A DNA stretch of 64,000 bases from Hymenobacter pini (GTDB lineage Bacteria > Bacteroidota > Bacteroidia > Cytophagales > Hymenobacteraceae). Every line of letters starts with the position of its first letter. Positions within the stretch are counted from its first letter, which is position 1. The position numbers and the translations under genes are program-made. The notes beneath the pieces were generated by a model. That model did no database searches. It saw nothing but the letters and a program-made list of their open reading frames with translations, and had not been told where the DNA came from. Of this stretch, positions 18,176-26,295 are shown piece after piece. The stretch covers positions 620,001 through 684,000 of the forward strand of contig NZ_JAIZZH010000003.1 in the NCBI RefSeq assembly GCF_020421205.1. Reading direction: 5' to 3'.

Positions 18176-18799
18176 ATGCCCCAACACCAATTGAACCGCA
18201 CTTTCAGCACTTTACGGTCTTCTGCTCTGGTTGCGCTGTGTAGCCTTGGCCTGTCCGTAGCCGCCCAGGCCCAGCACGCCGCGCCCGTTATCCGACTGTC
18301 TCCGGAAGATCAGCAGCGCGGCCTTAATGGGGTGCAGAAAAACTTCTATTTCGCTACCGGCGAGGCTGGTAGCTCCGAGGATTATCAGAGCGCTGGGTTC
18401 TTTGGGCAGCGGCTGCGGCCTTACTTGGCCGGTAACCAGGAGGCACTGGATAATCTGAACCGGTATCGGCGGCAGAAGTGGCTGTTCGTGGCCGAGCGTC
18501 TCACCTTTGTGGGTGCGGTAGGCCTGTACGGACAGCAGGTGTATGCTCACCCTGAAAAAGAGGAATATTTTAATAATACTCAGCAGGTTGCTGTGGGTAT
18601 TGCGGCCTTTAGCCTGTTGAGTAACGTGCTGATTTCGCGCAATACAAACTCCCACTTTAAGCGGGCAGTGGAAGCCCACAATGCCGGCGCACCGGCTGCC
18701 CGCACGGGCATGCTGCAGCAGCTACGCCCCAGCACCGTGGGCTTGGCGGCCAGCCGCACCGGGCGGCCCCTGCTGGCGCTGAGCTGGAACCTGCGCTAA
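18176..18799 (+). CDS. Exported protein of unknown function
   Basis: A 207-residue protein with a signal peptide (SSALVALCSLGLSVAAQAQ, cleaved near AQA). The mature part has charged helices, one hydrophobic stretch (FVAERLTFVGAVGLYGQQVY) and another (QVAVGIAAFSLLSNVLI), so it may sit in a membrane. I do not recognise a family. TAGCTTTG at 18163-18170 lies too close to the ATG (5 bp) to be the -7 box of a normal leader, so transcription could be nearly leaderless. Confidence 0.7.
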   Translation: MPQHQLNRTFSTLRSSALVALCSLGLSVAAQAQHAAPVIRLSPEDQQRGLNGVQKNFYFATGEAGSSEDYQSAGFFGQRLRPYLAGNQEALDNLNRYRRQKWLFVAERLTFVGAVGLYGQQVYAHPEKEEYFNNTQQVAVGIAAFSLLSNVLISRNTNSHFKRAVEAHNAGAPAARTGMLQQLRPSTVGLAASRTGRPLLALSWNLR

Positions 18800-18817
18800 G
18801 CACTTCTCCGTTACCCG

Positions 18818-18890
18818 GTATTCCGGGCTGGCTTCATCTATTCTGTAAGCTTACGGCTGATGGAATGAGAGGGAAGCCGGCCCGGAATAC
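18818..18890. repeat. 73-bp inverted repeat after the exported protein gene
   Basis: Arms 18818-18835 and 18873-18890 (GTATTCCGGGC and its complement at the ends) pair over 18 bp with one mismatch; the loop contains the palindrome GTAAGCTTAC (18846-18855). It lies 19 bp after the stop at 18799. It may end transcription without a T tract or be a small dispersed element. Confidence 0.6.
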
Positions 18891-19030
18891 GCGTTTGTAG
18901 CCCTTACGGTAAGCCACGCCGCGCACGGCCCGTGTGCTTTAGCAGTTTCCTGCTTACGTTTGATCTTGCTTTTTGCCTGGGCGGCCACCGTTACATGGCC
19001 GGCCCAGGTCTGATTTCGTAGGAAACCTAC

Positions 19031-20221
19031 ATGGAATACCCCCTGCCGACGGCAGCCCGGCAATACGTTGCCCAGCACCTGCACGACGACCCCGCCCAAC
19101 TGGCCCTGCAAGCCCGCCGCCACCCCGGCCTGCCCGTGCCCGACCTTATCCGCCAGATTCAGGCCCGGCAGAAAGCTCGCACAAAGCTGCCGGAGTGGGC
19201 CGAAAACCCCGACCTGATTTTCCCGCCTACGCTTTCGGTGGAGCAGGCTTCCTCAACCCGCACGGCCGAGTTCAAGGCCTCTTTGGTGAAGGGGCAGCGC
19301 CTGGCCGACCTGACAGGAGGCTTTGGAGTGGATGCGGCCCACTTTGCCGCTGCGGTATCGGAAGTGCATTACGTGGAGCGCAACGCTGCCCTGGCCGATG
19401 TAGTGCGCTACAACCTGGCGCAGCTGGGCATTGAAAACGTGCAGTGCCACACCGGCGACGCGGTGCAGTTTCTGCGCAACACGCCTGATACCTTCGATTG
19501 GCTGTACCTGGACCCGGCCCGGCGCGACACAGCAGCCAAGAAGATTTTTCGGTTGCAGGATTGTGAGCCGGATGTCCTGCGCCTGATGCCGCTGCTGTTG
19601 CACAAAGGGCGGTGTGTGCTGCTGAAAACTTCGCCCATGCTGGATATCGAGCAGGCTATTCAGGAGTTGCGGCAGGTGCGGCGACTGTGGGTGGTGGCCG
19701 TAGACAACGAGTGCAAAGAAGTCCTGTACGAGCTTGGCCCCGAGCCGGCCGTAGACCCCGAGCGGTACACTGTGAACCTACTGCGCAACGGGCAGCAACA
19801 GGAGTTTCGGCTGAATCGAGCCCGCGAAACCCGCGCCGTGGCCCGCTACGCCGAGCCCCAGCAGTACATGTACGAGCCCAATGTGGCCGTGCTGAAAGCC
19901 GGGGCATTCAAAAGCATCGGCACAGCCTTCGAGTTGCTGAAGCTGCACCAGCACAGCCACCTGTACACTTCCGACGTGCTGCGCGCCGATTTTCCGGGCC
20001 GGATTTTCCGGATTCAGGCGGTGGAGAAGTACGATGGCCCGGCCCTGCGCGCCCACCTTGGCCCCGATAAACGGGCCCACGTAACCACCCGCAACTTCCC
20101 CGACTCAGTAGCAGAATTCCGCCACCGTACCGGAATCAAGGAGGGCGGTGAACTGTATCTTTTCGCTACCACTAACCTGGAAGGAAAGCTGATGGTGCTG
20201 GTGTGCGAGAAGTATCACTGA
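19031..20221 (+). CDS. Class I SAM-dependent methyltransferase with THUMP-like domain
   Basis: A 396-residue protein. The central Rossmann fold shows LADLTGGFGVDAAHFA (SAM loop), VHYVERNAAL and WLYLDPARRD (the DPAR motif where RNA methyltransferases have DPP-type motifs). The C-terminal part fits the THUMP-like domain of Bacteroidota proteins. RNA is the likely substrate but the target is not known. It is monocistronic, with a 230-bp upstream gap containing the inverted repeat at 18818-18890. Confidence 0.85.
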   Translation: MEYPLPTAARQYVAQHLHDDPAQLALQARRHPGLPVPDLIRQIQARQKARTKLPEWAENPDLIFPPTLSVEQASSTRTAEFKASLVKGQRLADLTGGFGVDAAHFAAAVSEVHYVERNAALADVVRYNLAQLGIENVQCHTGDAVQFLRNTPDTFDWLYLDPARRDTAAKKIFRLQDCEPDVLRLMPLLLHKGRCVLLKTSPMLDIEQAIQELRQVRRLWVVAVDNECKEVLYELGPEPAVDPERYTVNLLRNGQQQEFRLNRARETRAVARYAEPQQYMYEPNVAVLKAGAFKSIGTAFELLKLHQHSHLYTSDVLRADFPGRIFRIQAVEKYDGPALRAHLGPDKRAHVTTRNFPDSVAEFRHRTGIKEGGELYLFATTNLEGKLMVLVCEKYH

Positions 20222-20312
20222 TTACACAGATGTCGAGCGGATTCTGTGGACGATTGTCCGTGGTATACGCGTTGTCCCGGTAAGTCAACAGACATTCGAG
20301 TAACCATTTCAC

Positions 20313-20915
20313 TTACTTAGCCGGGCTAGTCCATTTGCTGCCTCGGAGGCGAAAGCGCCAAGGGAGGGCGGCGTCCTCACCGGCGTAATCGATACCAACG
20401 CGGGGGGAGGCAATGATGTCAGCGGCAGCAATGGATTCGTGGTGGTCTTCCAGCCAAATAGTGGGGCCGGTCAGGTCGAGGCCGTAATGGGCCGTGGTGA
20501 TACCTAATGCCTGCGTGAGTAGGCCGGGCCCGGCCGTGAGGTTGCGCTGTACCTGGCTCAGTCCCCGGCGCAACTGCATTTCGGGCAGGCCCTCGGTGGG
20601 CTCCAGCCCGCGGATGAGCACGGCATCGGCTTTGCCAGCTTCGTTGGTGATAATGTTGAATAGCGCGTAGCGGCCATACACAAGGTACACGTACGCTACC
20701 CCGCCGGGCTGATACATAATTTGGGTGCGGGCAGTGTAGCGTCCGAGGTGAGAGTGGCAGGCCTGGTCGTTGACGTGGGCGTAGGCTTCGGTTTCGGTGA
20801 TGCGGCCGCCAGTAAGCACCCCATCGATGCGAGTGTAGAGGTACTTGCCCAACAAGTCGCGGGCAATCTGTACGGGGTCGGGGCGGCGGTAGAAATCCAA
20901 GGGAATAACGGACAT
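20313..20915 (-). CDS. DNA-3-methyladenine glycosylase (AAG/MPG family)
   Basis: A 200-residue base-excision repair enzyme that removes alkylated purines. It contains GGRITETEAYAHVNDQACHS (the catalytic Glu in ETEAY), GGVAYVYLVYGRYALFNIIT and AVLIRGLEPTEG, all characteristic of the mammalian-type AAG fold. The ATG at 20915 starts MSVIPLDFYRRP; another ATG lies 15 bp upstream. It is divergent from the B12 riboswitch locus. Confidence 0.93.
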   Translation of the reverse strand: MSVIPLDFYRRPDPVQIARDLLGKYLYTRIDGVLTGGRITETEAYAHVNDQACHSHLGRYTARTQIMYQPGGVAYVYLVYGRYALFNIITNEAGKADAVLIRGLEPTEGLPEMQLRRGLSQVQRNLTAGPGLLTQALGITTAHYGLDLTGPTIWLEDHHESIAAADIIASPRVGIDYAGEDAALPWRFRLRGSKWTSPAK

Positions 20916-20963
20916 AAATGGCAAGTGCATAAGAGCGTGAACGGATGTATACGCCGGAATGCC

Positions 20964-20971
20964 TACCTTTG
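20964..20971 (+). promoter_or_regulatory. -7 box for the cobalamin riboswitch transcript
   Basis: TACCTTTG fits the Bacteroidota -7 consensus and directly precedes the riboswitch. No convincing -33 box is visible at 19 bp. Confidence 0.45.
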
Positions 20972-20974
20972 CCG

Positions 20975-21180
20975 CTGTAAAGGTGGCCGGACCCTAATTG
21001 CGGGGCGAGGCTGAAAAGGGAATTCGGTTAAAATCCGGAGCTGTCCCCGCAACTGTACGCTTCATGAGTCGGCGCGTCATCACCGGCCACTGTTTCTGCC
21101 CCGGCACTTAGCTGGGCACTATTGAAATGGGAAGGCGACGCGCCCGGAGCAAGCCAGGAGACCTGCCTTTGCAATTTCCC
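20975..21180 (+). promoter_or_regulatory. Cobalamin riboswitch
   Basis: The leader contains the hallmark pieces of the B12 riboswitch in order: a 5' P1/P3 region with GGGAATTCGGTTAAAATCCG, the core CTGTCCCCGCAACTGTA near 21041-21057, and the B12 box AGCCAGGAGACCTGCC at 21152-21167. An extended arm of about 90 bases lies between. It ends about 160 bp before the TonB receptor gene, so it should repress that gene and the following lipoprotein when adenosylcobalamin or a related corrinoid is abundant. Confidence 0.93.
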
Positions 21181-21338
21181 ATGTTCAGCGCTTTCGGAGG
21201 AAAGGCGGAGAATGAAATCAGTGGTAGGGCATTGGTCCTGCGAAGTACCTTTCTGTTTTCGGCCTCGGCTTCGGGGTTCAGCCGCCACCCGGCAGTTGGG
21301 CAACGAGGTTTTGAACTGAATTTTTCGAGTGCGAAAAT

Positions 21339-23300
21339 TTGGTTCGGAAGTTACCCTTTGCTGTTTGCTTGCATACCCGCCGCTGGTGGGTGGTAGCGGC
21401 TGCGCTGTGGCCAGGGGCCGCGCATGCTCAAACGCCCACTGTACCAGACACGGCCCGTATTCAGCACTTGCCCGTGGTGCACGTGCCCGGCACCCGGCCG
21501 GAGCGGTTTGCTGTGGGGAGCCGCCGCATTCCGCTCGATTCTCTGGCCCTGGCCACTTACCGCACCGGCACGCTAACGGATGCGCTAAGTGCCCGTACGG
21601 CTATTTACCTCAAAAACTACGGCCCCGGCCAGCTGTCTTCCATCACGCTGCGGGGCACCTCGGCGCGGCACACGGCTGTGCTTTGGAACGGCTTTAACAT
21701 CAACCTGCCCTCACTCGGGGAGGCCGATTTTTCGCTACTCCCGGTGAGCGGGTTTACGCAGGCCGAGGTGCAGCCGGGTCCGGCCGGGGCTACCTATGGC
21801 AACGGAGCCATTGGGGGCACGGTGCTGCTGACATCGGGTGGGCAGTGGGGCCTGGGCTGGCGCGGCGCGGCGCAGACAGAATACGGCAGCTTTGGGCTGC
21901 GGGCCGGTACGGCGGAGGCATCGTTCAGCAACCAGAAGCTGGCCGTGCGCACCAGCCTGCTGTACCGCACCGCCGATAACGACTTTCGGTATTACGCCCA
22001 AGAAGCTCAGGGCCGGGTGCTGCGGCGCCAGGAAAATGCCGGCCTCCGGCAAGCCAGCTTCACGCAGGATGTAACCCTGCGCCTGGGCCAGCACGGCGAA
22101 GCAGCCATAGCGGTGTGGCTGACCGATGCCGACCGGCAAATTCAGCCCGGCATTGGGGCCAACAACACCCGCGCCCGGGAGCGGGACCAGAGCCGCCGCC
22201 TGCTGGGCAGCTACCGGCACGTGGCCACCCGCCACGAGTGGGCCGCCCGAGCCGCGTGGTTCGAGGATATTCTGAACTACCGCGACGAGGTAAGCGGCCT
22301 GAGCGAATCCCGGGTGCGGACCAGCCAGGCCCAGGCCGAATACACTTGGACGTTTGCGCGTAATGCGTCGGCGCGGCTGGGTACCGAGGCCCAGCATTTT
22401 GCCGCCCAGGTAGATGGCTACGGTAGCCAGCCGCGCACCGAAAACCGCTACTCCGGTTTCTTGCTGCTGCGCTACGACCCACGGCCCCGGCTCCGGCTGT
22501 CCCTGAACCTGCGTCAGGCGTTGCTGCCCGGCCGCCGCCCGCCCCTCACGCCCACCGCCGGTGCTGAGTGGACGGCTCTGGAAATGGGGCGGAACGTAGT
22601 ACTGCTGAAGGCCAGCGCCTCGCGCAGCTACCGCGCCCCTACCCTCAATGAGCGGTACTGGCGCCCCGGGGGCAACCCTGATCTGCTGCCCGAAGAAAGC
22701 CTGGGCTACGAGGGCGGCTTAGCACACACCTACGACGCTACCCCGGCCCACCTGCGCCTGCAAACGGAACTGACGACCTACCGACAAATGGTGGACAACT
22801 GGGTACAGTGGACGCCGGGAGCCACGTACTGGTCGCCGCGGAACCTGCGGCGGGTGCGGGCTCAGGGGCTAGAGGCCAGTTCCAGCTTCACCTGGAAGCC
22901 GGGGCCATACCAACTGGCGGCTCGGGCTAGCTACGCCTTTACGCAATCCGTCAAAACAGCCGGCACGTCTACCGATACCGACCCTGTGGGCCGACAATTG
23001 CCCTTCGTGCCGCTGCACACCGCTGCCATTAGCACCGACCACGCATGGCACGGCTGGCAACTAAGCACCACGCTCACCTTCACGGGCTACCGCTACACCG
23101 ACGCCTCCGCCACGGATTTTTTGCCCAGCTACTGGCTGCTCAATGCCTCACTGGGCCGCACCCTTACCGTGCGCCCCGGCTGGCGGCTGCAGGCGCTGGC
23201 GCAGGGCTTCAACCTGGCCAATACCTCTTACCAAAGCTACCAGAACCGCGCCATGCCGCTCCGCAGCGGCAGCCTGAGCCTGCGCGTGTTGTGGCGCTGA
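21339..23300 (+). CDS. btuB: TonB-dependent cobalamin receptor, BtuB-like
   Basis: A 653-residue outer-membrane receptor. It has a signal peptide (RRWWVVAAALWPGAAHAQ), a TonB plug (ALSARTAIYLKNYGPGQLSS, then ITLRGTSARHTAVLWNG) and a 22-strand-type barrel that ends in an aromatic-rich strand (SLSLRVLWR). The start appears to be TTG at 21339; no ATG fits before the signal peptide. The upstream riboswitch makes cobalamin or cobinamide the likely ligand. The propeller lipoprotein gene begins 26 bp after the stop. Confidence 0.9.
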   Translation: MVRKLPFAVCLHTRRWWVVAAALWPGAAHAQTPTVPDTARIQHLPVVHVPGTRPERFAVGSRRIPLDSLALATYRTGTLTDALSARTAIYLKNYGPGQLSSITLRGTSARHTAVLWNGFNINLPSLGEADFSLLPVSGFTQAEVQPGPAGATYGNGAIGGTVLLTSGGQWGLGWRGAAQTEYGSFGLRAGTAEASFSNQKLAVRTSLLYRTADNDFRYYAQEAQGRVLRRQENAGLRQASFTQDVTLRLGQHGEAAIAVWLTDADRQIQPGIGANNTRARERDQSRRLLGSYRHVATRHEWAARAAWFEDILNYRDEVSGLSESRVRTSQAQAEYTWTFARNASARLGTEAQHFAAQVDGYGSQPRTENRYSGFLLLRYDPRPRLRLSLNLRQALLPGRRPPLTPTAGAEWTALEMGRNVVLLKASASRSYRAPTLNERYWRPGGNPDLLPEESLGYEGGLAHTYDATPAHLRLQTELTTYRQMVDNWVQWTPGATYWSPRNLRRVRAQGLEASSSFTWKPGPYQLAARASYAFTQSVKTAGTSTDTDPVGRQLPFVPLHTAAISTDHAWHGWQLSTTLTFTGYRYTDASATDFLPSYWLLNASLGRTLTVRPGWRLQALAQGFNLANTSYQSYQNRAMPLRSGSLSLRVLWR

Positions 23301-23326
23301 TTTCGCCTTTTTACCTGTTTTTCAAT

Positions 23327-24412
23327 ATGAAGCACTCTTTCCTCTTCAACCGCCTGAGCTCCTGCTTGCTCCTGAGCGGCGCCGCCCTCAGCCTGGTAGC
23401 CTGCGACCCGAACGACCCGGAGCCTACCGAGCAGCCCATTGTAACTAACAGCGTGTTCGTAGTGAACGAAGGCAACTTCACCCGCTCCAATGCCGACATC
23501 AGTCTGTTCAGCAAGGCTAGCGGCACCGTTACCAGCAAAACCCTGTTCAGCTCCACCAACGGCCGGCCGCTGGGCGACGTGGCCCAGAGCATGGCTATTC
23601 AGGACAGCCTCGGCTACATTGTAGTCAACAACAGCAACAAGCTGGAGGTCGTGTCGCTGGCTAAGTTCCGCTCGAAAGCCACTGTAACGGGCCTGAAGCT
23701 ACCGCGCTACTTTGCCGCCGCCTCATCAGCCAAAGGCTACATCACGGAAACCGTATCGTACAGCGGCGCTAACGGGCGAGTTTCGGTGCTTGATTTGAAG
23801 ACCAACACCGTCAGCAAAACCATTGAGGTAGGCGTGCAGCCTGAACGGCTGGCCGTGGTAGGCTCCCGCCTGTACGTGACTAACAGCGGCAGCAACACCG
23901 TGACGGTTATCAGCACCAGCACCGATGCCGTGGAAGGTACCATTACGGTAGGCGACTCGCCTAACAGTGTGGTGGCCGACCGGGACGGCAACGTGTGGGT
24001 GCTGAACGGGGGCAAAACATTCTACAACGCGGATTATACCGTGGATTACAGCCGCACCACCAAGGGCAGCCTTTCCAAGATTGTACCCGGCCAGCTTACC
24101 GCTACCACCCGCGAAGTAGCCTCCAACCGCAGCTCACCGAGCCGCCTGACCATCAACGGAGCCAAAAACCAGCTGTATTACACCTACCTGGGCGGCGTGT
24201 ACACCTTGAGCATTACGGATGCAGCCTTGCCCACTACCCCGCTCATCAAGCGTGGCTTCTACGGCTTGGGCGTTGACCCACAGGATGGCACCATTTACGG
24301 GGGCATCGGCTCCTTTACGGCGGCCGATAAGGTGATTCGGTACCGCAGCACCGGCGCCCCCATCGACTCTTTCACGGTGGGTATCGGCCCCAACGGCTTC
24401 ATTTTCTACTAG
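23327..24412 (+). CDS. YncE-like beta-propeller lipoprotein, candidate BtuG-type B12-binding protein
   Basis: A 361-residue lipoprotein (lipobox LSLVAC) with repeated beta-propeller units of the YncE/DUF5074 type, such as VSVLDLKTNTVSKTIEV and LYVTNSGSNTVTVISTSTD. In gut Bacteroides, BtuG is a surface propeller lipoprotein that binds B12 tightly and caps BtuB; the shared fold, the acidic stretch after Cys (DPNDPEPTE) and co-transcription with a riboswitch-controlled BtuB-like receptor suggest the same role here. The role is inference. A strong terminator follows. Confidence 0.82.
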   Translation: MKHSFLFNRLSSCLLLSGAALSLVACDPNDPEPTEQPIVTNSVFVVNEGNFTRSNADISLFSKASGTVTSKTLFSSTNGRPLGDVAQSMAIQDSLGYIVVNNSNKLEVVSLAKFRSKATVTGLKLPRYFAAASSAKGYITETVSYSGANGRVSVLDLKTNTVSKTIEVGVQPERLAVVGSRLYVTNSGSNTVTVISTSTDAVEGTITVGDSPNSVVADRDGNVWVLNGGKTFYNADYTVDYSRTTKGSLSKIVPGQLTATTREVASNRSSPSRLTINGAKNQLYYTYLGGVYTLSITDAALPTTPLIKRGFYGLGVDPQDGTIYGGIGSFTAADKVIRYRSTGAPIDSFTVGIGPNGFIFY

Positions 24413-24461
24413 TCCCGTCCTTCTGAGCTCTGAAAACAGCCTAGTATTGCCCCCGGCAACC

Positions 24462-24503
24462 GCAAAACGCCCCGTAAACTTGCGTTACGGGGCGTTTTGC
24501 TTT
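24462..24503 (+). terminator. Terminator of the btuB-lipoprotein operon
   Basis: A 16-bp perfect stem (GCAAAACGCCCCGTAA with its complement at 24485-24500) and a short T tract close the operon; the A-rich left arm may also stop minus-strand transcription. Confidence 0.85.
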
Positions 24504-24560
24504 CTGGAATCTGCGGGCGACTAGGCTGCTTGGGCCGCAAGTAATTGTGGGGCTCGGCAA

Positions 24561-24836
24561 TTAGTCGGCGATACCGTCGTTATTACGGTCCTTCCGGTCG
24601 GTGGCCGACTCATATTGCTGACGGCCGGTAGGGCCTGCGGCCGTGTCGCGCTGCAGGCCGGAGGCGGCGGAGTCATCAGCCACGGTGGCCTTCTGCTGGG
24701 TTGCTGGGTCGAAGCTTTTTTCGGCGCCGCGCTCCACATTGGTATCCCCAGAGTTGGAGCCCGTGTTGCAGGCCGACAGGGAACAAATAAGCAATGCGGC
24801 TACGGCCAACGGACGAAGATGGGAGAGCGTTTTCAT
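24561..24836 (-). CDS. Small lipoprotein with acidic, Asp-rich end
   Basis: A 91-residue lipoprotein (MKTLSHLRPLAVAALLICSL, lipobox SLSAC). The mature part is low in hydrophobic residues and ends DRKDRNNDGIAD, a stretch resembling a dockerin- or thrombospondin-type calcium-binding loop. No family is recognised and no operon partner is adjacent. Confidence 0.7.
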   Translation of the reverse strand: MKTLSHLRPLAVAALLICSLSACNTGSNSGDTNVERGAEKSFDPATQQKATVADDSAASGLQRDTAAGPTGRQQYESATDRKDRNNDGIAD

Positions 24837-25063
24837 GGGCTGGGAGAATTGAAAGAGCGGTGTTCGGTTAACTATTTTGGGCTGTACGGCTGACCGCCCG
24901 GCTGGTTTTTGCGTAAGATGATTTCCTCTCTCCTACCACAACCATCTCATCACGCTTTCGTCTGCTTTACTCCGTATGCTTCACGCCGACCCATAGGTAG
25001 TTCTCCGTACTTCCGCCCCTGTATGCAGCCAACGGTTATCTTTGCCCGCCTGTATCTGCAGAC

Positions 25064-25414
25064 ATGAACCGAGCCCCTTCCCGAATTACCGCCTATAAGC
25101 CATTGCTGCGAAAAACAGCTTGGCTGGCGGGCAGCAGCTTTGCTCTTGCCCTGCTCTTAATAGCGTACCTGTACGGTGTGCAGGACCATTTCTTCCAGCG
25201 GTTGTTCGGCGCATTTTTCGTATTTTTCTGGCTACTGGCCATTACCTTCCTGGGAGTGGTTCCTTTTGTAAATTGGGCCACAGCCAATTGGTTTGGGAAA
25301 CAGTGGGCTGAGGAAACGCCGCCACCCGTGCGGCGCGCCAAGCCCGCTTCCCCACCGCCTTCTCGTACATCCACGCGTACCGCCCCGCGGTTGAAATCAA
25401 CTCAACATCCGTGA
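25064..25414 (+). CDS. Small two-helix membrane protein
   Basis: A 116-residue protein with two predicted membrane segments (about 20-40 and 47-70) and a basic, Pro-rich C-terminal tail (RRAKPASPPPSRTSTRTAPR). No family recognised. TATCTTTG at 25037-25044 may be a -7 box. Its stop overlaps the GTG of the AraC-type gene (GTGA), so the two are coupled. Confidence 0.7.
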   Translation: MNRAPSRITAYKPLLRKTAWLAGSSFALALLLIAYLYGVQDHFFQRLFGAFFVFFWLLAITFLGVVPFVNWATANWFGKQWAEETPPPVRRAKPASPPPSRTSTRTAPRLKSTQHP

Positions 25415-25983
25415 AAACGACGCTTCTCCACATCAAAAACATGGTTTGCCCACGCTGCATTGATGCCGTGCGCAACCTTCTCGAACAAGCTGGCTACCGT
25501 CCTACCGACGTGACGCTGGGCCATGCTCAGCTCGACCAGAGCACGCCTGCTGACCCCGCCTCCGTAGCTCCCATGCTGCGCGAAGCCGGCTTCGACGTGA
25601 TTATGGGCCGGGCCGACCAACTGACGGAACAAATTAAATCGGCGCTGGTGGAGTACCTGGAGCACCTGCGCACCGCGCGCATGCCTCTCACTACCTCGGC
25701 TTTCCTCACCGACCGTTTTGCGGCCACCTACTCGCACCTGAGCAAGGTATTCTCGCGCACGGCCAACCTCACAATTGAGAAATACCTCATTCGCCTGAAA
25801 ATTGAGCGGGTAAAGGAAATGCTCAGCTACAATGAAATGACACTGAGCGAAATTGCCGAGCAGATGCGTTACAGCTCAGGCCAGCACCTGAGCAACCAGT
25901 TCCGGCAGGTAACGGGCCGCTCAGTAAGCGAATTCCGCCGCGACCTGATGCCCCGCCGCCTCTCGCTGGACCAGCTGGCTTAA
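25411..25983 (+). CDS. AraC-family regulator with N-terminal heavy-metal-associated-like domain
   Basis: A 190-residue protein with a GTG start. Residues 1-70 resemble an HMA ferredoxin fold with the metal motif MVCPRC; residues 100-190 form an AraC helix-turn-helix pair (NLTIEKYLIRLKIERVKEML and FRQVTGRSVSEFRR). This architecture is known next to copper resistance genes in Bacteroidota, where it likely senses metal directly. Here a His/Met-rich outer-membrane protein gene lies 310 bp downstream, which supports copper. It is followed by a terminator. Confidence 0.88.
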   Translation: MKTTLLHIKNMVCPRCIDAVRNLLEQAGYRPTDVTLGHAQLDQSTPADPASVAPMLREAGFDVIMGRADQLTEQIKSALVEYLEHLRTARMPLTTSAFLTDRFAATYSHLSKVFSRTANLTIEKYLIRLKIERVKEMLSYNEMTLSEIAEQMRYSSGQHLSNQFRQVTGRSVSEFRRDLMPRRLSLDQLA

Positions 25984-25998
25984 TTTGCCCCGACCGCA

Positions 25999-26040
25999 AT
26001 AAAAAAGCCGACCCGCCTGCCGCGGGTCGGCTTTTTTATT
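25999..26040 (+). terminator. Terminator of the AraC-type operon
   Basis: AAAAAAGCCGACCCG and CGGGTCGGCTTTTTT form a 15-bp stem with a T tract, 16 bp after the stop at 25983; it is symmetrical and may act both ways. Confidence 0.88.
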
Positions 26041-26070
26041 GCGGGGTCTAGGGAAGTCATCAAACAGAAC

Positions 26071-26155
26071 GTCATGCAGAGGCCGGAGGCCGAAGCATGA
26101 CAAGTACTTTCTACAACGCTAGCCGGGCAAGACGCTTCGCTGCGCTCTGCATGAC
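26071..26155. repeat. Short inverted-repeat element (85 bp)
   Basis: GTCATGCAGAG (26071-26081) is repeated inverted at 26145-26155, and a second GCATGAC at 26095-26102 pairs with the first arm. The unit resembles the dispersed hairpin elements common in Hymenobacter intergenic DNA. No gene is in it. Confidence 0.6.
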
Positions 26156-26295
26156 TATCTTTCCTAGGTGTCATTAATTCCCGAAAAAGGCAGGCCCGAA
26201 CATTGTACGCAGTGCGCCCGGGTTTTGTAGAACCTGGGGCTCTTGGCGGCAGTATTGTTGCTAACACTGCTGCTTTCACTTTGCCCGTTTTTCGT

